In this document: positions 42,552 to 49,971 of the stretch, one piece after another
How the letters are laid out: the number at the start of each line of letters is the position of its first letter
Numbering within the stretch: the first letter of the stretch is position 1
Source: Thermanaerosceptrum fracticalcis
Lineage (GTDB): Bacteria > Bacillota > Peptococcia > DRI-13
Length of the DNA: 64,000 nucleotides
Assembly (NCBI RefSeq): GCF_000746025.2
Contig: NZ_CP045798.1
Span: 3,703,501 to 3,767,500, forward strand
Direction: 5' to 3'
Made by a program: the position numbers and the translations under genes
Notes under the pieces: generated by a model
What the model was told of the DNA's origin: nothing
What the model saw: only the letters and a program-made list of their open reading frames with translations
Database searches by the model: none

Positions 42552-43825
42552 TGGGTGTAACATTGTTTATTGTATTTGCTGCGCTTGTTTTACTAAGCGT
42601 ACCAATTGCCATATCCCTGGGGTTAGCTTCCATGATAGCCATTTTTCTTCACAGTAAACTTTCCTTAATGGTAGTAGTGCAAAAAATATTCGGCGGAGTC
42701 GATTCTTTTACCCTTATGGCAATTCCTTTCTTTATACTAGCCGGAAATATCATGTCAGTAGGAGGGGTCTCCAATCGCCTTGTGGATCTTGCAGGTTCCA
42801 TATTGGGGAGAATTACCGGTGGTTTAGCCCTTGTCTCTACAGTAGCCTGTACTTTTTTTGGGGCCATATCTGGGTCGGCCCCTGCTACCACAGCAGCTAT
42901 TGGTTCTGTTATGGTTGGACCAATGGTTAAAAGGGGTTATGACAAAGAATTTGCCGCCGCTACTGTGGCTGCATCGGGTACCATAGGTCTGTTGATTCCT
43001 CCCAGTATTACTATGGTACTCTACGGTGTTATCGCTGGGGTCTCCATCGGAAAACTGTTTTTAGGAGGAATTATTCCGGGGTTATTGATGTGTGTTGTCT
43101 TAATGGTTGTTGAATATCTAATTTCAAAAAAGAAAAGATATCACGGTGATGAGCCTGCTAACTTAAGTTCTATAGTAAAAGCATTTAAGAGGAGTACTCT
43201 TGCTCTTCTCATGCCTGTAATAATTTTGGGCGGCATATACGGAGGTATTTTTACACCAACGGAAGCTGCAGTTGTTGCAGTAGTATACGGTATTATTGTA
43301 GGTGTATTTGTTTATAAAGAACTAAAATTAAAAGATCTGCCTGCAATCTTTTTAAGCTCAGGTAAAAGTACGGCAATCATCATGTATCTGGTTGCAACGG
43401 CTCATATATTCAGTTATCTCCTAGCCAGTGAAGAAATTCCTCAACAGTTTACCCAACTAATGTTAGGATTTTCAACAAATCCGACAATAATATTAATAAT
43501 AATTATTTTCTCTCTATTGATAGTTGGCACATTTTTAGACAATGCGGTAGCTATGGTTCTATTAACACCCATATTCTATCCGGTTATCAGCCAGATAGGG
43601 ATTGATCCGGTATTCTTCGGGATTATTATGGTATTTGGGTTGGCTATAGGTCAGGTTACCCCGCCCGTAGGTTTGTGCTTATTTGTAGCATGTAATATCT
43701 CGGGTGTTTCTATTGAGAAACTCTCCAAGGCTGTAGTTCCCTCTATAGTAGCATTAATCATACTACTGCTAACACTTTCTTTTTTCCCGGAAGTAATTCT
43801 TTATATACCAAATAAAGTAATGTAA
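42551..43825 (+). CDS. dctM: TRAP transporter large permease DctM
   Basis: This 424-residue permease with about 12 helices is the sodium-coupled translocation subunit. Signatures are FFILAGNIMSVGGVSNRLVDLA, TFFGAISGSAPATTAAIGSVM, GTIGLLIPPSITMVLYGV, FTPTEAAVVAVVYG and GQVTPPVGLCLFVACNISG. It overlaps dctQ by 1 bp. The group has no other genes after it; 195 bp of non-coding DNA follows. Confidence 0.95.
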   Translation: MGVTLFIVFAALVLLSVPIAISLGLASMIAIFLHSKLSLMVVVQKIFGGVDSFTLMAIPFFILAGNIMSVGGVSNRLVDLAGSILGRITGGLALVSTVACTFFGAISGSAPATTAAIGSVMVGPMVKRGYDKEFAAATVAASGTIGLLIPPSITMVLYGVIAGVSIGKLFLGGIIPGLLMCVVLMVVEYLISKKKRYHGDEPANLSSIVKAFKRSTLALLMPVIILGGIYGGIFTPTEAAVVAVVYGIIVGVFVYKELKLKDLPAIFLSSGKSTAIIMYLVATAHIFSYLLASEEIPQQFTQLMLGFSTNPTIILIIIIFSLLIVGTFLDNAVAMVLLTPIFYPVISQIGIDPVFFGIIMVFGLAIGQVTPPVGLCLFVACNISGVSIEKLSKAVVPSIVALIILLLTLSFFPEVILYIPNKVM

Positions 43826-44020
43826 TTCTCGTGATGTCTATGGATTAAATAGCAATAAGCAGAACTTACCTTAACTCCTGATACTAACTTGTTATATTCA
43901 ATAAACTACACTGTCAGTATACCACCCGGGGTCAGTAAAAGTTTTAGAAGGGATCTTAACATTGGATTATACCTTTAGCTTGCTATAATGCCGGAGACAA
44001 TTAAATCACGAATGCCAGTA
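43826..44020. other. Intergenic stretch after dctM
   Basis: No coding sequence is apparent. A TTGGAT (43962) and TATAAT (43984) pair with 16-bp spacing points toward the terminator at 44021, which would give only a very short RNA; it is not claimed as a gene. Confidence 0.5.
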
Positions 44021-44056
44021 AAAAACCTGTCATCGCTTAAGATGACAGGTTTTTCT
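44021..44056. terminator. Strong bidirectional terminator
   Basis: A 14-bp perfect stem, AAAAACCTGTCATC/GATGACAGGTTTTT, with a 6-nt loop is flanked by A and T runs. It is placed to end dctM and the minus-strand permease. Confidence 0.93.
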
Positions 44057-44071
44057 TTCTCGATACTACAT

Positions 44072-44221
44072 AATCAGTACGCCTACGATGAGGGTAGCAA
44101 CAAAGCCTATGATAACAGGGATAAAGTTCTTCTGGCCAGTTCCAGGGGGTCAACCCACAGATAGCGGCTACAGGGATTAAACCCCAGGGAATAATGGTCC
44201 GCCTCCGGTCCAGACTCCGGC
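44072..44221 (-). pseudogene. Degenerate duplicate of the permease 3' end
   Basis: This segment is about 75-80% identical by eye to 44224-44373, the C-terminal end of the adjacent permease gene. For instance TTCTGGCCAGTTCCAGGGGG and ACAGATAGCGGCTACAGG occur in both. Single-base losses (at the GTTC-TTCT and CAACC-CACAG junctions) break the frame. It is the remnant of a tandem duplicate whose 5' part has been deleted. Confidence 0.88.
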
Positions 44222-44224
44222 AAT

Positions 44225-45598
44225 TTAGATGAGAAAGATCGCGACAATGGTTGTGGCCAAAAAACCAATAATTACCGGTATAAAGTTCCTTCTGGCCAGT
44301 TCCAGGGGGTCAACACCACAGATAGCGGCTACAGGAATTAATCCCCAGGGTATGATGGTTCCTCCTCCTACCCAGATGGCAGAAATTTGCCCCAAGGCTG
44401 CTAAAACTCCAATATTACCGTTAATGGCCTTGCCGAAGGTTTGGGCCAGAGAGCCTACAAGGGGCAAGCCGGAAAACCCGGAGCCGTCCAAACCCGTAAT
44501 GCCGCCGATAATGAGCTGGAGAAAAGCCACAGGAGCTGCAGATAAGGGCGCTCGTTGTGATAAAAACAATCCAATATCTGTCAAAAGACCGGTGGCGTTT
44601 TCACCCAGGATGGCTTTGGCAGTACCTTCAGAGCCTAAGAAGAAAAAGGCGCCGATCACGATTACGGGGGAAAAAATTTTGATTCCGAACATAAAACCGT
44701 CCCGTACAAAATCTGTAACTTTTTCCAGAGCTTCTCCCTTAAATTCCACGATAGAGATTAAGGCCATGATGGCCAGGGCTGTACCCCCGATGAGGGCTGT
44801 AGCGTCACCGCCTTTAAGGTCCAGAGCCAACATGGCAATAACGTCAATGATAAAGAGGGCGGGAATAAGAAAAGCAAAGATTTTGGCGGTCTCACTAGCC
44901 TTTATGGGCGTTCCTTCGGTATAAGCCAGGGCTTCCTTGGCATATTTTCCTTGATTGGTCTTCAGGTCTTTTTGCAGCATAAAATATGCCGTTACCGTAG
45001 TAACCACAGCCATCACAATGAACAGGGGGGCACCCGGATAGGTAACCATAGTTGCATCAGCTAAACCTGCTGCTTTGGCGGTAACACCAGGAGCGCCCTG
45101 AATAATCCAGTCACTGGAAAGACCTACCCCGTGACCAAAAAGGTTCATGGCAATGGCAGCCCCGATAGCAGGAAGTCCGGCCTTGACAGCTACGGGGAGG
45201 AGCAAGGCACCGATCAGGGCTACGGCAGGGGATGGCCACACAAACCAGGAAACAATGAGCATACCCAGACCTAATACCCAAAAGGCAACGGCAGGATTAA
45301 CCATAAGTTTTGAAGCTGGTCTGGCAATCAAAGCATCGATTCCTGTAGCTGACATGGCTTTAGACATGGCTACAACAAGAGAAATAACCGTAATGATGCC
45401 TAAAAATTCATTGCCTGCTGCCACCAAGGCGTTGAACATAATTTGGATAGTGGTAACCAGTTTGCCACTGAATACAAAACCGATGATAAAGAGCCCCACA
45501 ATACAGGGTAATACTGTATCGCGGCGCATGACCATGGTTGCGATCACTATTCCCACCATTAACAGATAGATCCAGTGAATTGCAGTTAATGTAACCAT
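44225..45598 (-). CDS. GntP/ion-transporter-superfamily permease, substrate unknown
   Basis: A permease of about 457 residues with 11-12 helices has conserved-looking loops (WFVWPSPAVALIGALLLPVA, MNLFGHGVGLSSDWIIQGAPGV, GLDGSGFSGLPLVGSLA, GGGTIIPWGLIPVAA) in a pattern of two inverted halves like the gluconate/C4-dicarboxylate (ion transporter) superfamily. The specific family was not recognised with certainty. ATG 45598 follows AGGAGGT; the frame extends 15 codons further without a site. It is a single gene. The neighbouring degenerate copy of its 3' end shows it was once duplicated. Confidence 0.75.
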   Translation of the reverse strand: MVTLTAIHWIYLLMVGIVIATMVMRRDTVLPCIVGLFIIGFVFSGKLVTTIQIMFNALVAAGNEFLGIITVISLVVAMSKAMSATGIDALIARPASKLMVNPAVAFWVLGLGMLIVSWFVWPSPAVALIGALLLPVAVKAGLPAIGAAIAMNLFGHGVGLSSDWIIQGAPGVTAKAAGLADATMVTYPGAPLFIVMAVVTTVTAYFMLQKDLKTNQGKYAKEALAYTEGTPIKASETAKIFAFLIPALFIIDVIAMLALDLKGGDATALIGGTALAIMALISIVEFKGEALEKVTDFVRDGFMFGIKIFSPVIVIGAFFFLGSEGTAKAILGENATGLLTDIGLFLSQRAPLSAAPVAFLQLIIGGITGLDGSGFSGLPLVGSLAQTFGKAINGNIGVLAALGQISAIWVGGGTIIPWGLIPVAAICGVDPLELARRNFIPVIIGFLATTIVAIFLI

Positions 45599-45737
45599 TT
45601 TATACCTCCTGTATAGAACATTGATTAAAATAATGGAGGACAATCCTATTTAACTTAAGACATGTCTTAGTTTTCCACAGAAATAGCAAATTATGTCTAA
45701 TAGGCAAGGGAAAATTTATTAAGATAGTTTTCTGGCA

Positions 45738-45768
45738 TAATAAAAGGGCCGGTGTTGGACCGGCCCTG
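45738..45768 (-). terminator. Terminator of the NSS transporter gene
   Basis: AGGGCCGGT/ACCGGCCCT with a 5-nt loop is followed on the minus strand by TTTTATTAT. Confidence 0.9.
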
Positions 45769-45776
45769 AACAAAGG

Positions 45777-47153
45777 TTATATTTTAATAAAGCCTAAACC
45801 GTTCAGGAGAATAAGGGTGATGGCTATAGGAGCCAGGTATCTGACGATAAAGAAGTAGATGTTAATGACTGGTTGGTTTGACAGAGACCCATTGTTTGAA
45901 GCCTCTCGGGCGATGTTTTTAAGACCCCATTTCCAGGCAATGAAATAGGTAATCAAGAGTCCACCCACAGGCAGAAGAATATTAGAAGTGAGAAAATCAT
46001 ATAAATCGAAAAATGTTTTATCAAAGAATTTCGTATCACCCAGGGTGCTGAAAGATAGAGTAGCAGTAGTGCCTACCAGGGCAATGGAGATAATGGTTAC
46101 CAGGGTCGCTTTTAAGCGGGACCATTTGAGTTCTTCAGTAAAGTAAGCCACAGGGACTTCCAGGAGGGAGATCATGGCTCCGGTAGCAGCAATGGAGACA
46201 AGAAGGAAGAATAGGACCATGAAGATGTTGCCTAAAGGCATGGAAGCGAAAACTGTGGGAATAGTAATGAAAAGCAAGGAAGGACCGGCATCAGGTTTAA
46301 ATCCGAAAGCAAAGACAGCCGGGAAGATAGCCATACCCGCCAGGATAGATACGAGAGTATCGGAAAGCATTACTTTTACCGCGGTATAGGGGATATTTTC
46401 CCTAAAGCCAAAATAACTTCCATAGGTAATCATGGTTCCCATACCCACAGACAATTTGAAGAAGGAAAGACCCATAGCTGTAAGAATGGTGGCGCCAGTT
46501 ATTTTGGAAAAATCGGGTCTAAACAGGAATTTTAACCCTTCACTGGCTCCGGGTAAGGTTAAAGCCCTAATAACACAAATCAATAAGAGCAGAAAAAGGA
46601 TGGGCATAAGGGTTTTTGTAATCCGTTCAATGCCTTTGGTTACTCCCAGCATGATAATAGAACCTGTAAAGAGGAGGACAAACCATTGCCATAAGAGAGG
46701 GCTCCACACGGCAGACATTGATGTCTTGAAGACTTGAGTCGTTACTTCAGGGTCAGTGGTAGAAATTACCCCGGAGGCAGCTTTGAAGATATAAGAGAAA
46801 ACCCAGCCGGCTACAGTTGTGTAGAAGGCCATAATGAGGAAAGAGGCCGCTGTCCCGGAAACACCCACCAAATACCAGGGCCTATTTGGCGCTAATCTTT
46901 TAAAGGCCGTAATGGCATTAGCCTGGGTAGTACGACCAATGATGAGTTCTGAAATCATGACAGGCAGGCCAACCAGTATGACGCAAAGTAAATATACAAG
47001 AATAAAAGCGGCTCCCCCGTTTTCGCCCGTCATGTAAGGGAATTTCCATATATTACCCAAGCCTACTGCTGAACCTAAGGTAGCGGTAATGACACCGAGG
47101 CTGGTAGCAAACCCCTCACGTGGTTTGTGTTGTTCTTTTTGTACAATGCTCAC
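45777..47153 (-). CDS. Neurotransmitter:sodium symporter (NSS/SNF) family transporter
   Basis: This LeuT-fold transporter of about 458 residues imports an amino acid or related amine with sodium. The N-terminal signature TATLGSAVGLGNIWKFPYMTGENGGAAFILVYLLCV includes the unwound TM1 sodium/substrate site, and MISELIIGR follows. GTG 47153 is chosen because GGAGG ends 7 nt upstream; a longer frame to 47198 has no site. A 28-codon MetS-like gene lies upstream on the same strand, suggesting a MetPS-type (methionine/alanine) transporter; the substrate is inferred. Confidence 0.93.
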   Translation of the reverse strand: MSIVQKEQHKPREGFATSLGVITATLGSAVGLGNIWKFPYMTGENGGAAFILVYLLCVILVGLPVMISELIIGRTTQANAITAFKRLAPNRPWYLVGVSGTAASFLIMAFYTTVAGWVFSYIFKAASGVISTTDPEVTTQVFKTSMSAVWSPLLWQWFVLLFTGSIIMLGVTKGIERITKTLMPILFLLLLICVIRALTLPGASEGLKFLFRPDFSKITGATILTAMGLSFFKLSVGMGTMITYGSYFGFRENIPYTAVKVMLSDTLVSILAGMAIFPAVFAFGFKPDAGPSLLFITIPTVFASMPLGNIFMVLFFLLVSIAATGAMISLLEVPVAYFTEELKWSRLKATLVTIISIALVGTTATLSFSTLGDTKFFDKTFFDLYDFLTSNILLPVGGLLITYFIAWKWGLKNIAREASNNGSLSNQPVINIYFFIVRYLAPIAITLILLNGLGFIKI

Positions 47154-47261
47154 ACAAATACCTCCAATGCTATGCTTCATGAATGCTTGAACAGTCACAA
47201 TGAATATGATAATACAGAAAACAGCATAAAAGCAAAGGCATTTTAAGGTAACCCAAGAAAG

Positions 47262-47296
47262 AAAAATAGCCTTTGCCGGAAGGCAAAAGCTATCTT
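47262..47296. terminator. Hairpin between the MetS-like and NSS genes
   Basis: ATAGCCTTTGCC (47266-47277) pairs with GGCAAAAGCTAT (47282-47293) with one mismatch and a GGAA loop. T runs follow on both strands, so it could partly terminate the minus-strand transcript before the transporter gene. Confidence 0.7.
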
Positions 47297-47315
47297 TTTA
47301 ACTTTAAGCTGTTCT

Positions 47316-47402
47316 TTATTCTGTAGCTTCGTTACTACGTGCCCTTTTAGCCACGTAAGTTAAGACTAAAAATATAACAACTATATTCAATAAAATAATC
47401 AT
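47316..47402 (-). CDS. MetS-like small subunit of the NSS transporter (28 residues)
   Basis: A 28-codon gene encodes one helix and a basic tail (MIILLNIVVIFLVLTYVAKR then ARSNEATE). Start support is AAAGGAG about 9 nt upstream. Tiny single-helix proteins with a hydrophobic N-terminus and charged end are encoded next to many bacterial NSS transporters and were described as MetS, required with MetP for methionine uptake in Corynebacterium. Here the small gene is upstream of the transporter on the same strand, with a hairpin between. The identification rests on size, topology and neighbourhood. Confidence 0.75.
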   Translation of the reverse strand: MIILLNIVVIFLVLTYVAKRARSNEATE

Positions 47403-47620
47403 CTTCTGCGCTCCTTTCCTACTCCTAGACAGATTATAGACGAAAGATATGTAGAAATTGTTTCTATCAATTTAAGAAATTGTTAAATATTATATGGCAA
47501 AATAGTACAAATAATATTATTATTGATAATTATTATACACTTATCCAGAAGTGAGCACAAGGAAAAGTTGTTTCCATATGTTATTTATTTACAATTTCCC
47601 GTATTTATTCTTTTTAAGAT
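47403..47620. other. AT-rich intergenic stretch
   Basis: This gap separates the MetS-like gene from the terminator of the DUF2225 gene. It is very AT-rich (about 47460-47560), probably holds the promoter of the metS-NSS pair, and shows no further coding sequence. Confidence 0.6.
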
Positions 47621-47657
47621 AAAAACGGGCAGTCTAATCGGCTGATTAGACTGCCCG
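47621..47657 (-). terminator. Terminator of the DUF2225 gene
   Basis: The 14-bp perfect stem CGGGCAGTCTAATC/GATTAGACTGCCCG has a GGCT loop, with T5 following on the minus strand, and directly abuts the stop codon. Confidence 0.95.
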
Positions 47658-48335
47658 CTAAATTCCTATTTCTTTAATCTGTTCCTTATAATCATACCAG
47701 CGTTCCCGGGCCATTTTTACTACTCTCGGTTCGGCATTTTTCTCCGCAAAGAGTCTGCTAAACCATTTTCTGGTCTCTTCGTATTTTTTGAGCCTACCGT
47801 TAAGTTCGGCAAGTAAATAAAATAACGTGGCTTTGCCCATAGCCAGGTGATTAAGGTCTTCAAATTCGTAAACACTGAGGTAAGCATTTAACGCATTGGC
47901 TAAAAATCTTTCTTCCTCCTGAGGATTATTTTGAAAACGGTAAAGCCAGGAGAGCCTTAAGCAAAGACTGGCCGTCATTAAATATTGCTCTTCTAAAAGG
48001 GTAGAAAAAATTAAGGCCAGTTTGTAACTTGTAATGGCATCCTCCATGTTGCGGGGGCCGCACAGGTTAATTTTATTCAGGCGTTCGATATAGTTCTTAC
48101 GCAGGATTTCTTTTTCACTATTTCGTAATTCCGGTGTATTACCTAAAAAAGCGTACCCGCAGTGGGGACAAACGTTTACATCATAAAAATAGGGATTTAT
48201 TTCGCCCTCATAATGGGTGCAGAAGTCATGATCTTTATGTTTAACGATTAGCTTGCTTTGTTTGACCTTTGTAGTTTTAAAGGGTAAATTGCAGTATAGA
48301 CAGGTTACTTGTTTTTCGTACAGTATATTGTCCAA
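47658..48335 (-). CDS. DUF2225 family protein
   Basis: A protein of about 225 residues starts with two zinc-knuckle-like Cys pairs (VTCLYCNLPF at about residue 12 and NVCPHCGYAF at about 60), followed by an all-helical TPR-like region (about 95-215). This layout is the DUF2225 family, widespread in Firmicutes and of unknown function. TTG 48335 is chosen because AAGGAGGT lies 7 nt upstream; a longer in-frame reading begins inside that region. It is transcribed alone. No partner is evident. Confidence 0.88.
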   Translation of the reverse strand: MDNILYEKQVTCLYCNLPFKTTKVKQSKLIVKHKDHDFCTHYEGEINPYFYDVNVCPHCGYAFLGNTPELRNSEKEILRKNYIERLNKINLCGPRNMEDAITSYKLALIFSTLLEEQYLMTASLCLRLSWLYRFQNNPQEEERFLANALNAYLSVYEFEDLNHLAMGKATLFYLLAELNGRLKKYEETRKWFSRLFAEKNAEPRVVKMARERWYDYKEQIKEIGI

Positions 48336-48494
48336 GTTCTTGACCTCCTTCTTTTTGTATAATAGCATTAGTCCCAGAAAAATTCTACCTATAGTCCTAA
48401 TTTCTTCATGTTATTTACAAGATATTACTATTTTCTTGTTTCTTCTGTGTTTTATATATTGAAAAATATAGACAAATCGGGGGAGGATATGGAC

Positions 48495-48687
48495 ATGGAA
48501 CAGGATAAAAAGAATATACTCGCCCACAAACTTAAAGAAATAGAACGGTTAAGGACAGATTTAATTAAACTTGTAGTCGATAAGGGAGGTAACTTTCAGG
48601 ATAGGGAGGTTATCCGCTTAGGAGGTTATCCGCTTAAGTGAATTATTAGATGAATCGATAGTAGAATATTTAAAGATATTAAACTGA
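48495..48687 (+). pseudogene. Spo0E-like phosphatase gene broken by a 16-bp tandem duplication
   Basis: The frame from ATG 48495 (GGGGAGG site) encodes KLKEIERLRTDLIKLV then GGNFQDREVIRL, the start of a Spo0E-family aspartyl-phosphate phosphatase. An exact 16-bp duplication (48605-48620 and 48621-48636) then shifts the frame, and the product ends as GGYPLK. Removing one copy restores SELLDESIVEYLKILN and a stop at 48685, giving a 58-residue protein with the family motif S-x-x-L-D. Spo0E proteins dephosphorylate Spo0A and delay sporulation, so this allele is probably inactive. Confidence 0.88.
48605..48636 (+). repeat. Exact 16-bp tandem duplication inside the Spo0E-like gene
   Basis: The unit GGAGGTTATCCGCTTA occurs twice without a gap. 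Because 16 is not a multiple of three, it changes the reading frame. Confidence 0.97.
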
Positions 48688-48810
48688 TACAAGGTGGAAG
48701 AATGTTCAGAAAATATAGTATAATGTTTAATAGATTTGAAGAGTAGAGTAGATATTGTTCATATACTTTAGGCAGGTCCCCGGTATTCCATTAAGGAGGG
48801 AATTCGGTTC

Positions 48811-49365
48811 ATGGCTAATACTTTTGGCGTTCACGCAGTCTTTTATTACTACGAATTAGAACACCTCATGGTAAATCTTTGTCATTATATTCATAACGCC
48901 GCCGTTAATAGAGAAGCAGTCTTCCTCTCCCTTGACCCTGATTTATTGAAGCGTTTACACTACTTTCTCAAGGTTAACGGTATACCGACAGAAGGTGTGA
49001 TGAGCCATTCAATGAATGAACTTCTCGAATGTTTACGGAGGAGCGGAAGCAAGGGAGTACACGAAAAAATTTGTAATTTGGCTTCTTCCGTAACTTCTGC
49101 GGGATATCAGGGAATAAGATGGATATGCCAGCCTTTCTTTTTTCTTGAGGAAACACCCAGAGAAGAAATCTATCATTTCGAAAAAGACCTGGGAGAAGCA
49201 TTAATAGGAACAAACTGTTCATTTCTCTGTGCGTATGATTTCGGGGTAGTTGTCAATTCAGACGCCAGACATATCGAGATTTTACAGGACTCACTTCTTA
49301 CCCACGAGATGATCCTCAATAAATTTACGCTGCAAAAGTGTGATGAGGTGCTAAAAGTAAAATAA
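48811..49365 (+). CDS. MEDS (DcmR-like sensory) domain protein
   Basis: This 184-residue soluble protein resembles the MEDS domain (methanogen/methylotroph DcmR sensory domain): HAVFYYYELEHLMVNLCHYI at the N-terminus corresponds to the HxxxxYxxxxxLxxxxxxFI start of that family, and RWICQPFFF, EKDLGEAL and SFLCAYDFG follow in the family order (a degenerate RecA-like fold). The DNA-binding part of DcmR is missing, so it is a stand-alone sensor. A neighbouring Spo0E-like gene suggests a link with sporulation control. GGAGGG precedes the ATG. Confidence 0.7.
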   Translation: MANTFGVHAVFYYYELEHLMVNLCHYIHNAAVNREAVFLSLDPDLLKRLHYFLKVNGIPTEGVMSHSMNELLECLRRSGSKGVHEKICNLASSVTSAGYQGIRWICQPFFFLEETPREEIYHFEKDLGEALIGTNCSFLCAYDFGVVVNSDARHIEILQDSLLTHEMILNKFTLQKCDEVLKVK

Positions 49366-49392
49366 AATACCCTGTAGTTTTCTGTGCACTAA

Positions 49393-49812
49393 CTAGAGAT
49401 TCGTGGAGCTGCAAGTAAAAGCATCAGGGTCGCTAAAGGTATAAATATCGTTTTCTTCCGGGTCTTTTCTACCATTGTCATTGGTATCTTTAAGTAAGTA
49501 GATAATCCCGTCTTTATCCACTACATAGCTATATCCGGGTATATGTGAGGAAGGAAGTTTAAAAAAATACAAATCTCCCAAGGAGTTTATACTGTCAGGA
49601 TAAGTTCCCCGTGCTAATTTATAGGTTTCGCAGGCTGTGGCTATGTTTTTTAAGTCGCTTTTTACTTTGACTAAATTTGCTTTGGCCGTCACATTCTGAA
49701 AAGCGGAAAGAAACGTTGTGGCCAGTATACCAATGATTACCGTCACAATCATAAGTTCGATAAGGGTTGTTCCCATTGCAGTTTTCATTACCATTCCTAT
49801 GGTCTTACGCAC
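49393..49812 (-). CDS. Type IV pilin-like protein with prepilin signal and Ca-type loop
   Basis: This 139-residue protein has a class III signal sequence: a short basic leader ending in MG, then TTLIELMIVTVIIGILAT, the hydrophobic N-terminal helix with Glu at position +5 as in type IV pilins and type II pseudopilins. The C-terminal domain contains DTNDNGRKDPEEND, matching a calcium-binding loop (DxNxNGxxDxxE) like those stabilising PulG/GspG-type major pseudopilins. The GTG at 49812 follows GGAGGG. No assembly ATPase, prepilin peptidase or other pilin gene is nearby. Confidence 0.85.
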   Translation of the reverse strand: MRKTIGMVMKTAMGTTLIELMIVTVIIGILATTFLSAFQNVTAKANLVKVKSDLKNIATACETYKLARGTYPDSINSLGDLYFFKLPSSHIPGYSYVVDKDGIIYLLKDTNDNGRKDPEENDIYTFSDPDAFTCSSTNL

Positions 49813-49927
49813 AGGCTAACCCTCCGGAGAAGTCACTCTATCTAGTATTTAACCAATTTCTTCAAAGCCTAACTGGATAAAGAACATATAATTTAAAAAT
49901 ATACCCGCAAGCCTTGGGTACACACCA

Positions 49928-49966
49928 GAAAAAAAGGAATGCACTGTCAAAAAGTGCATTCCTTAT
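49928..49966 (-). terminator. Terminator of glutamate dehydrogenase
   Basis: AAGGAATGCACT pairs with AGTGCATTCCTT. On the minus strand TTTTT follows. Confidence 0.92.
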
Positions 49967-49971
49967 AAGTA

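Noticed and set aside
43962-44056. A promoter-like TTGGAT-16-TATAAT leading directly into a strong terminator, suggesting a small RNA.
   Set aside because: The transcript would be only about 60 nt, mostly terminator, and the -35 is weak; the terminator is explained by the flanking genes.
44229-45569. Plus-strand open frames antisense to the minus-strand permease.
   Set aside because: Ala/Pro/Thr/Met-rich shadow frames of a membrane-protein gene with no start signals or domain features.
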